Source: Plecoglossus altivelis (lineage: Eukaryota > Chordata > Actinopteri > Osmeriformes > Plecoglossidae). From it: a DNA stretch of 64,000 bases. The position numbers and the translations under genes are program-made. This document shows positions 1 through 12,165 of this stretch, one piece after another; the stretch's first letter is position 1; every line of letters starts with the position of its first letter. The DNA lies in the NCBI GenBank assembly GCA_036571765.1, contig BROE01000024.1:1415189-1479188 (forward strand). The letters are read 5' to 3'. The notes beneath the pieces were generated by a model. It was not told the origin of the DNA, did no database searches, and saw only the letters and a list, made by a program, of their open reading frames with translations.

Positions 1-286
1 GCAGGTCAGGTGGAAATGGATGCTGGACAGGCCAAAACCAGGATGAGACCGTGAACAAGGCACTGCAGCACTTAAGACATGATATACGACAGTCATTACC
101 GAAGCCAGGTCAGGAGGGAGTCCAGGTCACTAAACTCTACTGAAGAGGAATAGGCAGATGAGGCAAAAATCGCTACCTATTTAATATTGAACCACATCTC
201 CGTCAAAGCTGTCTCATATAAACCCACAAAGCAACATGTTGGAGGTGGGGTGGGGTTTTGAGACATGTAGATATGGTTTTCAGTCT

Positions 287-703
287 TCACCTTTGCTCTT
301 TGTTCTTGTACAGTGTGGAGGCCAGCAAAGTATTTCTCTCTCCAGCTTGTCTTTTTGCATGACAAATAATGAATTGGAATACGTGCCACTTATCAACACG
401 TCTGTCGACAAGTTGCTGAATTTCACCATCTATTTTAGTCTGAGGTTGGCTGATTAGTACCTCTGATATGGGATTGAGCATATGTGTCATTTGCACCCGT
501 CTTGCATCGGCGTGGTGTAACTCCTTCATAGAAAGCGCTCGGTGATTATTGGGAGCACCATGACGAGTTAAGGGTACTTGAAGGCCCCTCATTTTTGTTT
601 TTGCACTTTCGATCAGAAGGTCAACTGTGGCCTTTTGTTTTTGCGTATGTAACACCCCTGCTCCCGGCTGCTGGCATCTTGAAAGCAAATCATGTGAGGA
701 CAC
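287..703 (-). other. Unrecognised 138-codon open frame, possible relic
   Basis: This open frame is unusually long for the desert and not low-complexity. It reads like a plausible charged protein segment, with a middle part around PISEVLISQPQTKIDGEIQQ. I recognise no domain. There is no convincing splice context, and no flanking transposon ends are visible. It may be a decayed transposon reading frame, an exon of an unknown gene running left of the window, or chance. Confidence 0.15.
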
Positions 704-1170
704 ACTATTGCATTTTATGTCACAATATTTGGGGTACAGGATGAAGCAACTTTATGAGAGTTAAAAAAGGTGTGAGTGTAAATAGCTAGCTCCCCAGGTA
801 TCCTGATTGTGAGATTTTATACCACTGTTATTTTGAGAAAAGGGTTATTCAAAATTAAACAAAAGAGCCTGAGAAGTGAAAAGTTAATTGCATTCAAAGC
901 CAGTTCAATCCCAGCATCCCTGATGCAAAGAGAGGACAGCGTGTCAAGAAGATTAAAAAGCAAATCAAGCGAGGAGAGAAAAAAAGGAGTGAAAAAATAA
1001 AAAAAGGAAATATCCAAAATGTAATAATGTGCCGGACCACCTCTTGAGCAAGTACAAGGATGGCATCTGTGTCAGATGTTGTTAATTAACGTCAGTATGT
1101 TCCTTGCTGGCACTTGGCTTCCTGTCCTCCATGCAGGGCAGATCCCACAGACCACACACTCAAGGGGAAG

Positions 1171-1345
1171 TATGTGTGTGCGTCTGTGTGCACGTGTGTC
1201 TGTGGTGTACGTGTGTTATAGTGTGAATATGAATTTTTGAGTGTATGTCTGCATGTGTATGAACGTGTGTGTGGACATTTGTGTTTTAGCGTGAATAGGA
1301 TTTCTATGTGAGTGTGTGCGTGTGCATGCATCTGTGTGTATGGTA
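1171..1345. repeat. Degenerate GT-rich microsatellite
   Basis: Imperfect (GT)n is interspersed with TATG and TCTG units. It generates a histidine/threonine-rich pseudo-frame on the minus strand that should not be read as a protein. Confidence 0.8.
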
Positions 1346-4074
1346 CAAGCAGTGGTAGGGGGGTGTTAAATCCCACTCATTATAATTCCAGCCTGTGACT
1401 CGTCTTGGGAGAGGGACTGTGGGGGCCCACCACAGCATCTTATCAATATGTATTTCCCCCTTTTTCACCTCTCTGAGTGGGGCTACTGACTGGCTGTCAG
1501 CCTCTCTGTGTCTGCCTGACTGTGTGTGCGTCTGTGTGTGCGTGTATGTGCGTGTACGTGCGTGTAAGGCTCTGAATCCTGACTGCTAAAGATAATAACA
1601 TAGATACTGGCCATCGTAGGTTCACTGTTGCTAGGCAAATTCAACTCTGATCAATTTCAAAGATATTCCCTGCAGATGATGGTGGTTCAACCTTACAAAT
1701 GCAAATTATGAAGGCCACAGTCCATAAATTAGGAAATATACTACATATTACATTCTGTATTATTGTTTTGTGCATATGCAAATGCTGTGAACTGCAGTTG
1801 TATTACCCTTATTTGCTTCTTGCCTTCTTGTTTTTTTGATATTGCTTCAATACTTTAATTTTTTCCCTTTGTTTTTAAGAGGTATATGGTTCAATCCATG
1901 AATTGGCATTGTCCAGGTTACTGACATTTTCAATCCATGTGTGAATGTGCTCCTACACACATTTTACACAATGTTTTAACAAAGCAGTTTTTTTCTTCAC
2001 ATTTTTACATTACCTGTTCCAGATCTAGTACATTCAAAACAGGAAGCCAGAGACAAAATATCACATTTAGTTACATGCATGTTTGTGTGTCTAGGGGGAG
2101 TTCAAAGATGGTAAATTATTGTCAATGCTCGCAAAAATAATAGGTCATTTTCTAAACGATGTACCATGCTGGTGCCCGTGATCATAAGGATGCCAGTCAT
2201 GCCTCCCTGTTGATCGGCTAATTTGAGACCCCAGCGCACCTGGTGTGTCTTATTGCTTGCACAAGCGCAAAGAAACAACATTCCTTTTAGCCCTGGTTAT
2301 GTTCGAGCGCATGGCAGAAAAAGGAGGAATTGACGATGTTAGTATTAACAGGCTATTATGAAGGAAAAAGGATGAAGTCATCGCCAACAGGGGGTCCTGC
2401 CACAGAAATGAGAGAGACGAGGCAACACAATTTGAATTCTCTGCATTTGCATTGCAGCTCCCTTTTTGTGTTGAAGAATCCCAGATCTGAAAACATCTGG
2501 ATGATTTTCATAGAAGACAAGTGTGTCACATACACAACACATTTATTCTGAGTAGTAGAGTAGTAAAAAATAGGGTACATGGAGAAAAAGGGGATGGAGA
2601 GAGAAAATAAAAGAAAGCAAGAAAGAAGGTAAGAAAGAAAGAAAGGAAAAAATAAAGAATAATAAAAGAGAGCTTCAGAGGAAGTGGGTATAACATGATC
2701 ACAATGCTCCTGTAATGACCAGCCCATAGGGCCTTTATAAGAAGGGGCACAGATTAATGTGGACGAGACCATGACGGCCCCGCTCTGAATGGACTACCGC
2801 AGGGATTCCACTGGGGCCCGTTCCACGTCTGATGATAAAACTGCAATGGCTGTGGCCGGCAGATGGTAGAAGTTTCTGCAAGTGATCCGAACTAGGAGAA
2901 AAATCCCCAAAGCCTATAAAAGGAGAGTGGTTGAGCGACAGCTTTTTCTGTATTTCTCTCACTCTTTATCACGTTCACCTGCTCATCTCGGAGCGCCGGC
3001 ATGTCTCACCCAGCCATCACTTCCAAGGGTGTGGCAGGAGCTTATCTTTTCAACAGGTTATTTTTTGGGTGGTTTGAAATGGCTTTGCTTTGGACATCCA
3101 ATCGGCTGACTGTTGGAGATGTGGTGAAGAGGGGACGAGGGGTTGGTGAGGAGGGGGGAAAAACAGTGCCCAGTTTGGGGTGGCTCCACACCGCCGTACT
3201 AATTTCAGGGAAGCAGTGGAAAGGCCACAGTATGAGCTGGGGGCGTTGCCATGGCAGCAGTCTGCCGCTATAGGCTGTGTTCACAAGAACAACCTGGTCT
3301 AGTCTACTCGTAACTCTAAAATCTGATACAAAAGTTCAATGCTATGTTATATTTAAAATAATGAAAGGAGAAGAAAACTGGATAGTCAGAGTCTGTCAGT
3401 CTGAGTCAGTGCTGTGAATGTTATCAGAATCAGTTAGACCTGGCTGACTTGTGATACTATTTTATTTTCAAACCATCTGATTCTGGAAACTGCAATTCTT
3501 TCAAATTGACCTATATTGTCCCTATGTGTGACCTTGTTGACATCTTCCGATCTTTTAAAAAGCTTTTTATGTGGCATTCACAGAGTATTGTGTGGTAATA
3601 ATGGAGGGAAGATGGCTTTACCCATATGTCTTTTCTCACCCATTTGACTCTGCTCTGTCTATTATAAAAAACACCATTAGACGCAAAGCATTCCCAACCA
3701 AGCGAGCATATTTGCCCATCTCCATCTCTATATTTGATGTTAGAATAAATATGATTTTTTTGAGTGAAAAACGAAACACAATATGAGTAGGAATGCAAAA
3801 GAATGAAGTAAGCAAGAGTACATGGTGAGGGGAAAGTAGATACTCAGAGGCAAAAGCGACCACAACACATTTTCCATCAGGAGACAAAGTCAATTTGTCT
3901 ACGAAGAGACGGGGGTGAGAGGGAGATGATATAAGCTTCCAGACTGAAGAAAGCTTGCTAGCTCGTCACATCTCTTTACGTGCGAGAACAATGGCCTCAA
4001 TATAAAAATTTTAAATGATGCTTGAAATACCAGTCACTTGACTTTGATGTCACAGGCAATTAAATACAACCTTG

Positions 4075-4130
4075 CCCCCCCCCCCCCCCACACACACGCA
4101 CCACACATGCACCACACACACCCACACTAC
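4075..4130. repeat. Poly-C run followed by imperfect CA repeat
   Basis: A run of about 15 C is followed directly by ACACACAC and CACCACACA units. The homopolymer length is likely to be error-prone. Confidence 0.85.
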
Positions 4131-5459
4131 TCCTTAGCGTCACCCCCTTTCCTACTGCTAATAACAGCAATCTCGCCGAGTCCTAGTACCTAATTAATAG
4201 GCCTATGTGCTATTTGTCACTTTGACTTGACACATGTATATCAAAGCGGGGGTTGGAGTGGAGCTGGAGAGGGAAGGTGGGGGAACGCAGTGGTGTTAGA
4301 GGGGCAAGGCCTGTCATTAGGTGTGCAAGGTGCTGCTTCTCCTTCCTCTCTCGTTCTCTCCCTCCATCCTTATCTTCCATCTATCTTGGACTGACAGAGA
4401 CAGATTTGATTCTATACAGAGATGTGATGTAGCTAGCAATTCACATCAAGAGGGAATCTGTATTAAGCCTTTCTTAAGAGTAATTACAAACCTGGACAAC
4501 AACTACTAGGCTTTGCATATAACTTCCTCAGACTTCGAAAAATGACAGAAAAAAAGCCAGAATACCACTATCATCCATTCAGTGAAGAATGAAAACAATG
4601 AAAAGGAAACACAAACCATTTGGAAATGATCTTATTTGGTGCAAGTGACGTGTCCTACACAAGATGATTAAACGATCTTCGATTAACTAAATAATTTAAC
4701 TGGATGAGCGATTAATTCGTTTTTAAAAGTTGTATTTATCTACTTACGTTTTGTCTGTCTACTGATGGCAGTGACACACAAACCATGGATGGTTTCATCC
4801 AACCATTTGATGTGTGTACACAATTCTGAAAGTAGTGATCCTGTTGACAAACTGACCAGCATTAATTCAAAGAACAAGGCACCACTTTAAAAGACTTAGT
4901 GCATGAGCCTTTTCTGTGCAAGAAGGCTAATTTGTTCCAACAGTCATGTGTTTATATCATTGTAACTCTTAAGGCACAAGTCACCTCTCATCTTACTCCA
5001 AATCTATGATGACAAAGCTGAGTGTCACTATAATTAGGGCTTAACATGAGTTTGTGTGTGTGTTTGTGTGTCCTTTGCCCATTCAGTGGGAGGTTTGAGT
5101 TATTAGTAGACAAATCAACTTTCGATGTGACCAATGAGTTAATGCAGACCTTAATTACATTACACCTTAAAGACATTTCATATAGGCCACCAGCGAAGGT
5201 ACAGTATATTAGGAAGTGCCTCTGTGGCATGATGTTTAGTATCTTACTTCGTATGCCTCTCTTTTTACTTCGTATCTCACAAGAGCACACAAAAAACACA
5301 CATGCCACCAACCCTCCACAATTCACCCCTCAAACCTTCTGCCAAATGTACTTACACCCATCACATATGTGCAGACAATTCCCTACTAGAACCCTGAGAG
5401 ACAAGGATTCACTTGTAAACTATTCAGTTTTATTGGATGAACAGACTAATGTACCGTGC

Positions 5460-5650
5460 CATGTAGTTGCACTAGCCTTTTATGCCACATTGAAAGTGCC
5501 AAATTAATTTGCATAATTCAGACAAGGACTCGCCACAACTTAAAAGGGATAGGCGCTTTGCCTAGTCGCGTCTGCTCTGCCATTTCTGATAGATTAATCA
5601 TTTTTGCTGTTCAATTAATTACTTCTATGACAAACTCAACCTTCATCCCA
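5460..5650. promoter_or_regulatory. Candidate conserved non-coding element (homeodomain/POU-rich)
   Basis: The sequence is complex and repeat-free. It contains AATTAATTTGCATAATTC (5502-5519), which joins a homeodomain core with a perfect octamer ATTTGCAT (5507-5514). Further TAAT-core words follow near 5595 (GATTAATCA) and 5613 (TTCAATTAATTAC). This composition is typical of deeply conserved developmental enhancers. Conservation was not tested. Confidence 0.35.
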
Positions 5651-6034
5651 CCCATGGACCCAGCAAATTTACCATGCTGCTTTTGATATCGCTGTTCCCG
5701 CCCCAGCCAGTTGCCCCCCGCCACCCCACCTCCCCTTACCCCTATCCCCTTCCCTACTAAACCCTCACGATTTAGCAAACACCTTAACAGAGCACCCATG
5801 CCTAAGGCAAAATAAAATTAATATTTTGTTTCCCATCTGGTAGAATCAGTAAAATTAATGAGGGAAGGAGGCCCGTAGCAGCGCACTCTTGAGATCAGGA
5901 TCAATCTGCCTCTCTGTCGTTGACAATTTCTGCTTTTTGCTGCAAGTTTGAGAGGGAGAGAAAGTGAGACAGAGATAGACAGAAATAGGGAGGGGATGAC
6001 ACAGTGGCGTGGGCGTCCTTCACCCTGAACCTGC

Positions 6035-6230
6035 CACTGTGATCACTACTGTAAATGAGTGATTACGGCGTGCCAGTCACTCGGCGCGGGCCTGACAGGC
6101 AGCACTGTTGTTCCCTACACTCACCCCACTGATTAATATTCAATTGTGGCTGCCTGTCTGTCTGTCGTTGCCTTTGTCTCTTGTTTACAGGCACTAATTG
6201 AATTGCAGAAAAGCAAATGTCACAGAGTTA
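6035..6230. promoter_or_regulatory. Candidate conserved non-coding element
   Basis: High-complexity sequence with GAGTGATTACGGCG, GATTAATATTCAATTG (6131-6146) and CACTAATTGAATTGCAG (6192-6208). It lies within 0.4-0.7 kb of the element at 5460-5650, with similar complex sequence at 5810-5945 between them, so the three may form one enhancer cluster. No open frame is present. Confidence 0.35.
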
Positions 6231-7420
6231 GAGAGTAACCCTGCCAGCAACTAAATGGGATGTTGCTGAAGAAAGAATTCATGGAGCCCGGATACAGATA
6301 GCGTGCATGTATGGAATATAAACCTAATTTCTGAAGACTTTTGACTTGTAACATCTTATGCTTCTCGTCAATATAAAGTTGGAAGTTTAGGTTTGGCTTT
6401 AGAAGTACATATATTGTCCTAATTTCAAATAGATAAAACATCACCATAAATTGCATCAACAAAAACAATTATCATATACCACACCAATAAATAGATCATG
6501 AATAAATACAAATAAAATAGTAGCATTATACTATTATGTAGTTGCATCATCAAAAATTATTTAGTAGTGTTTGTCAACCTTTCTCTTATCCATTTTCCCA
6601 GTGTAACCTTCCTTAAAGAAATGAGTACTTCTATTTTTTCATCTTGCATTTGGGATTTCTGTAAACAATGGGAGTATTTTGGATCATGATATAGTGAAAT
6701 GCCCTTAGAGGAGCAAATTATGTTTTGATGCATTACACTGACCTTGGAAACCTTTCTTGTCAGAAGTAATAATTATCCCTGAATGGTGATAAATGCTTCT
6801 GAAAGAATCGAATGAATGCAAAGTTGCACTCCTTATTTGGAATGGGTGCTCTTATTTTGCATCAATAAAATACCATCTATCATTTTCTGTCTCGTTCAGG
6901 TCTAACTGAGGTTTTTAAGGTTGCAAGGGTGAATTTAACACCTCTAAGCAAAGTTTGCTGAATCAAAGGGATCACGCGGCCCAGCCCTACATGACTCAAC
7001 ATCTTCGATGGTAGTTTTGATGAGTTCTGACGGCAAGAAAACTTGGAAAATAGGCATCATTACACATACGTTCGCCATTATCCAACATCACTGACTCCCA
7101 CTCTCAGGCGAAGTGGCTTTGACTGCACACGTCCCCGTGATGCACACGCCTCTGACAGAGGGGAAACGGAGAAAATGCATCACATTAGTAGATCATTCTG
7201 TTTATTCATTTGTGGCTCGGATGCACCCTAATGTGGCATTGGAGTCACCCATTTACCAGAAAGAGAGAGGTTGAAAAAGCAAGGGAAAGAGAGATATAGA
7301 GAAAGCAGCTGGAAGAGAAAATAAAGCATCCAATCTAGGTGTCCCATTACCCTCTTCCTCTGCCCTGTGTCGAGTGTATGTGTGTCCTGACCATCCCACC
7401 CCCACCCCCACCTTCTTTAT

Positions 7421-7471
7421 CCTCTCTCTCTCTCTTCCACACCCCCCCCCCTCTCTCTCTCTCTCTCTCTC
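7421..7471. repeat. CT microsatellite interrupted by a C run
   Basis: Two (CT)n blocks of 7 and about 10 units are separated by CCACA and a run of C. The opposite strand gives a GERE-type pseudo-frame. Confidence 0.85.
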
Positions 7472-7740
7472 GCTCCATGCGGTGACGGGCTGCCCAGAGA
7501 AGGTGGTGGTCGTCTCTTTGAAGTATCACTTCAATTATCGGCTTTAACCCCACAGGTCAGCCCTTGATTATTTACACAAAGCTGGTGTAATTTTGTTGGA
7601 AAGCCCTGCCTTTGCCCTGAATACAAAGATAGGCTCTTCTCTAGTGGAGTGAATTTCACATCAGTCCCCGTCCATTTTTGACCTGCATCTGATAGGGTTA
7701 GACTGTATTTGAAAAGGGCCCCTCATCCCACCTGCCTGCC

Positions 7741-7779
7741 CCCTCTCTCTTTCTTTCTTTCTTTCTTTCTCTCTCTCTC
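7741..7779. repeat. CT / CTTT microsatellite
   Basis: (CT)4, then (TTTC)5, then (TC)5; a compound pyrimidine microsatellite. Confidence 0.85.
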
Positions 7780-8769
7780 AAACGCATACACAATCTTATA
7801 TTCAGTTGGCAGATGAAAATGTTTAATGCTTTAATGTGTTGGGTATCAAAGGACTTCATTAATCCCCTTGAGTAAGCCCTTACAAAAGGTAAAGGCATAA
7901 AAGTGTATAGTTGCAGCCCCTTTTATTGAATATGTTTAAAATGTGTCCCTTTGTTCATCATGATTCAGTTTTGTTTAAACATTTGTTTGCAGTTGGGTAG
8001 ATGATATAAATGAAAAAGACCATTTCCGTTTAATACTAAGTGAACTACTGCAACGAAAAATAGAACAATGCTAGCGTTTCTGTTTTTACCCCAATCTCCA
8101 AAGCAGTTTTTGTGTTTTCTCTTGCTTGATAAATTGGGGTCCACTTTAAAATTGATCTAGCGAACAAAATGGCATTGAATAATAGATTGTTCTGTTGACC
8201 AGGTTGATGTTTACTTACCCTTTAGAATCCTGCTTCTGTCTCTGCTCAGCTGGTGGCCACCTATCAGCTTGTTTTTATTTTTTCATGATGTGAAGTGGGA
8301 ACAACAAGCGCTATCGCTCCCTCTTAAATAATGTAAACAAGAAGGAAAACGACAAACCTAGAATCATCTCCCCTGTTACTTCATTTCAGGCTGGAGGGCC
8401 TCTCGTTTGCCAGAGCATGATGCGTGAGATAAGAAATATGAAGGGTTTCTCTCCCGTCCTCGCCTCATCCTTGGCCCTGTTTGTGTGTGTATATTTGGGT
8501 CCGTGTCTGCGCAGGAGAATGTGTGCATTTACGTGTCCATAAAAGTTGCAGCTGCCAGCTCAGGTGGAAAATGTTTTCAGAGTAAAAAGATGTATTCAAT
8601 AAATAGTGAGGGCCAGCATGGGGTCTTGGGAAAGTGTGTTTGAGACTAAGGGTTGGGAGTGTGGAATAATGGAACTGAAGGTAGATGGGGCATGAGTTTA
8701 CGTTTAACAGCGGTACTAGATGCCAGCAAGAGATAGCATACCGTGGGGAATATAACCCTTAACTAGCTT

Positions 8770-9110
8770 CATATTCTTTCAATTGAGGGGACGACCACCG
8801 CTGTCATCGGCATGGCTCTCCTATTTAACTTTGTTTAGATGTTGGGATGTGAATAGCTCAGCTTATGGAGATGGAGCGATGATGTGTGTGCCAGTTTCTA
8901 TGGGCCTAAATTACAGCAGTTCTCTAATCGGGGCCGTGATGACAGTCATCGGCTAGGCCTGTAACATCTTGAAGGGTGTCATCTCTAATTGCCTTGCAAC
9001 ATAATTTGAGCAATGCAGATCGGTCATGCCTACTGATCGCCTGAATGACTGCTGATTCATTGACTGTCAGTTCATACTTTGTGACCTTTTAGTTGGGCCA
9101 TTTTAATCCT
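8770..9110. promoter_or_regulatory. Candidate conserved non-coding element with MEIS-like sites
   Basis: Complex sequence containing the palindrome GATGAC-a-GTCATC at 8938-8950, which includes a MEIS/PREP-type TGACAG. A second site, CTGTCA, lies at 9064-9069. TCTAATTG (8984-8991) and CTGATTCATTGACTG add homeodomain/AP-1-like words. No open frame of note is present. Confidence 0.33.
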
Positions 9111-10539
9111 CAAAGGAAAATGTTCTTGAAAGGCAACCAAATCTGTCTGCATCAAGACCCCAAGAAGAGTGCTCTTGATAAAGCCCATCCTATGTCTGTC
9201 ATTTTACAATTTAATTCAGGATTTTTGTCATGAAAATTCGAAACAGTGAGAAATGCTGAAGAAACAGCAGTATTGCATTTTGTTCTGGGTTAAATCACAA
9301 AAGCAGGAGGTTGAATCTCTGTTTGGTCTTGTCCACTTCCTTTGTTATCTGCCGTATTTGTTAATGTGTTCAACCTGCTCCGAATTTGAATAACACAAAA
9401 AGCCTGTACCCCACAAAAGCCATCCAGTCAGAAGCACAGATTCAGAGATCCCAGCATCTTTGAAGAGTCTCTCTTTGTCACTCAAGTGCATTTACTATAC
9501 CTCCTTCGGCTCAATTCAGCAATGGCGTCAATTTGAGGATGTAAGTGAGGTATCACTGTGCAGAAAATGTCACCTTTTTTCCTTGTCAACGTTTCCAACG
9601 TTCCTATTTACAAGGCCCAGATAAAAGAAGTGGTCTCGGCACGCATCCCTGCCATCCTGCCATTCCCCATGGAGACATTTGAGTGTGAGATGAGCCTTCT
9701 TCCATGCTGCGTATCTAGGGAGAAAATGGAATAGGGTACCCGGGCACACATACTTATGACAAATAGCAAGTTTTTCAACCCAGTGGAAGCGAACGAAACT
9801 ATTCAATTTACAGCGTCTGCTTCCTGTAAATAATTCATAGCATTTTCCGGCTTTTAATGTTTTATAAGTAAATTGTGTATTCTTTTGGAGCATAGGAGTA
9901 TCTTTCTATTTTACGTTTGTTATTGGGCCAACTTCACTTTGTCTATAGGTGGACAGATTGTGTTTAGGCTAGCTACCCTTCGTGCTTTTGTTGTTTGTCT
10001 GTAGGTCTGCTTCTGCACATTGCTTAGGATGAGGAAACAAGCCCGTCTGCCCATTCAGTCCCTAATTTGATGGTAGAAGAAAAGTGTTAATCTTTTCCCA
10101 GATGAAACAACTGTTTCATTTACAATGATGAGCTAACAACACACTATTTGAGCTGTTATTGTTGATAGACCGCAATGGTTTGATCAGATCAACAAGACAA
10201 CGGCGATTTAGGTCGCCTTCCAGCTTTGCCAACACCCCCCTATCTCCAATATCATCAAAAAACAATCACCAACTAAAAAAGTGAGCAGCATTGCCAACTA
10301 CGAGCCCCTCGATCTCTCGAAACGCGGCCATCATCCACCGCGTTTTCCTTCCTACGCTCGTCCCTGTGACTGATTATCATTACCTTTTCTTGCAAATACC
10401 ATGCTCATTATGTTAGCGTACAGCCAAAACATTAGCAGAGGGAGCGCATCCCTCTCCCTCACATGAAGGGAGAGGAGGATAGAGAAGAGATATGGAAGCA
10501 GATTTTTTTCCTTGCCTCAGCAGCTAAGCCCGGGCGAGC

Positions 10540-10690
10540 TTGGCTATTAACCACAATGAACATAGGCTTTGTTATTAACATCTGTTCATCAGGGATCGTG
10601 GCCCGGCCTAATCACCGAGCACACCTTCTGTTTCTCCAGGAGAAGAGAGGCAATCAAGGGCATCATTTGGCAGCTGGCTGAGGCTACTAA
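10540..10690. promoter_or_regulatory. Candidate conserved non-coding element
   Basis: Low-repeat block with GCTTTGTTATTAACATCTG (a SOX-like TTTGTT beside TTATTAAC), GGCCTAATCACCGAG and GGCATCATTTGGCAGCTGGC. It is flanked by pyrimidine-rich sequence on the right. Confidence 0.28.
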
Positions 10691-11045
10691 TGCTTTTCTC
10701 CTTCTCTGTAACCCGTCTCTCCTCTTTTTTTCCAAAATTTCTTTTCCCCAATTCTCTCCCCTCACCCTCAAAATATTTATTTTATTTTACTACAACTTGC
10801 AGAAACAGACCAGTGCATGTTGGTAAAAAGGATATTATTTTACCGCAATGAGCGATGTAAATTTCCAGAGTATTCGTTTTATTCTGTGACTCCTTGTACA
10901 CTCATGTTCACACACCCGCAAACAATTGGTAATTGAGTCTTCTTGACAGTAGTAAGATGATCGAATTACTGATAGCCAAAGCAGTCTTACATCATGGGTG
11001 GTTCACATGAACTCATCCTCTCTATGTTCTTGTCTGCCTGGTTGG

Positions 11046-11143
11046 GCAGTATCACGGTCATCTACATTGTATCAGAGGTAGTATTATACTTTTCTGTCCT
11101 GGACTGGAGGCAGTATCGTGGTTATCTACACTATCAGAGGCAG
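11046..11143. repeat. Diverged tandem duplication, period about 64 bp
   Basis: GCAGTATC...TATCAGAGGTAG at 11046-11081 recurs as GCAGTATC...TATCAGAGGCAG at 11110-11143, with about 28 of 36 positions alike and a 2-base gap. The preceding 'CTTGTCTGCCTGG' and 'TTCTGTCCTGGACTGG' are also alike, so the unit is longer than the best-matching part. Confidence 0.7.
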
Positions 11144-11443
11144 ATGCTCTCCCAGACAGATTCCCAACAAAACCACAGACAGAGAGAGGAAGGAAATATG
11201 TGTGAAAGAGTTAGAGAAAGACAGACAGAGACAGGAAGACAGATGGTCAGAGAAAGTGAGACAGAGTGGCAGGAAGAGCTAAGAAGGAAAGGGAGGATGA
11301 AAGAAAATAAATTTTAAAAAGATTGAAGATAGAGAGATTAGAGGTTCCAAGTGAGGCAGACATATCAATAAAAGATGACAAGCATGTTGATTCACTGTCT
11401 TCTTTTATCACCACACCAAATAGAGAGGTTGAAGAGTGTCAGT

Positions 11444-11486
11444 GGGGTTTTTTGTCACTGTCTTAGTGACAAAAACGTATTTCCCC
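11444..11486. other. Perfect 11-bp stem, 5-nt loop hairpin
   Basis: TTTTTGTCACT (11449-11459) pairs with AGTGACAAAAA (11465-11475) around the loop GTCTT. Outside it, GGGG (11444-11447) can pair with CCCC (11483-11486) across an asymmetric internal loop. The stem is too short for a standard miRNA precursor, so function is unknown. Confidence 0.7.
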
Positions 11487-12014
11487 TCGTAGGCTGAGGC
11501 CTTATCGCAGCAGCAGAGGATCAAATCTGGTCATGGCTCTTGGCTGCACGCCTTCACCTCTCTCTACCCCTGCCTTTTCTTGTCACACTTCACTTAAAAT
11601 GATCCAAAAAGCATGAAAAATACCAAGCAATGCAAATCTGGAAAAAAGTTGTTTTCAATTGGTGATGAGGTTGGGCTTTAGATACTTTGGATGAGTGGAT
11701 GCACTTTTAACTTTTTATTGCTATACTGTTGAATTGTTGTTTTCCTGTGGTATAAACGCCTGAGCGTACAACTGTGCGTTTGTGGGCATGCCTTGCTTTA
11801 ATTCTTGCCGACCGCATGAAATGTGTTTTCTGGTTGAGATCCTGCCAAGGATGGCATCATTTGTTGTAGTCGGATTTCTTCCTTTGTCAGCTCCGGCCTC
11901 TTGAACACGTTGTGTCTCCTTCTGTTCCTCACAGGAAGAGAGGACTGAGGCATCTGTGTTTGGGTTGGTTATGTCTAAATCAGCACTCCTCGTCTTGACA
12001 GAGCAAAAGAAACG

Positions 12015-12165
12015 CATACACACGCCCACATACACTCACACACTCACAGAAAAGCAAGACACATATATACAGTATGTAAACACACACACTGACACGCATA
12101 CCCAAACAGACACACATAGACACACAGATTGAGATATACAGACCGATAGACACACCGACACACAA
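12015..12165. repeat. Imperfect CA-rich microsatellite
   Basis: CACA units are interspersed with GACA, TACA and CATA. The minus strand yields a cysteine/valine-rich pseudo-frame. Confidence 0.8.

Larger units (their letters stand above)
1..5440. other. Non-coding stretch, mixed composition
   Basis: No gene is supported. The stretch holds GT-rich tracts (1171-1345, 1518-1568), a purine-rich GAAA-type tract (about 2580-2675) and perfect POU octamer words at 1776-1783 (ATGCAAAT, after an ATTGTT SOX-like core) and 2445-2452 (ATTTGCAT). Around 5090-5200 there is complex sequence with TTAATTACATT words that may belong to the element cluster beginning at 5460. The rest is unremarkable. Confidence 0.6.
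6270..8760. other. Non-coding stretch with CT microsatellites
   Basis: No gene is supported. It is AT-rich from 6300 to 6900 and pyrimidine-rich at 7370-7480 and 7741-7779. Between 7000 and 7230 there is a moderately complex block that could be regulatory but lacks a clear signature. Confidence 0.6.

Noticed and set aside
287..703. Calling the minus-strand frame a transposase gene
   Set aside because: I could not identify any catalytic motif or terminal repeats, so it is listed only as unknown.
5046..5507. 153-codon plus-strand open frame
   Set aside because: It begins in a GT repeat (CVCLCVLC), has no recognisable domain and no splice context. Its right end overlaps the TAAT-rich block at 5460.
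11444..11486. Calling the hairpin a microRNA
   Set aside because: The stem is 11 bp plus a loosely closed base, shorter than the roughly 22-bp duplex needed, and matches no miRNA I know.
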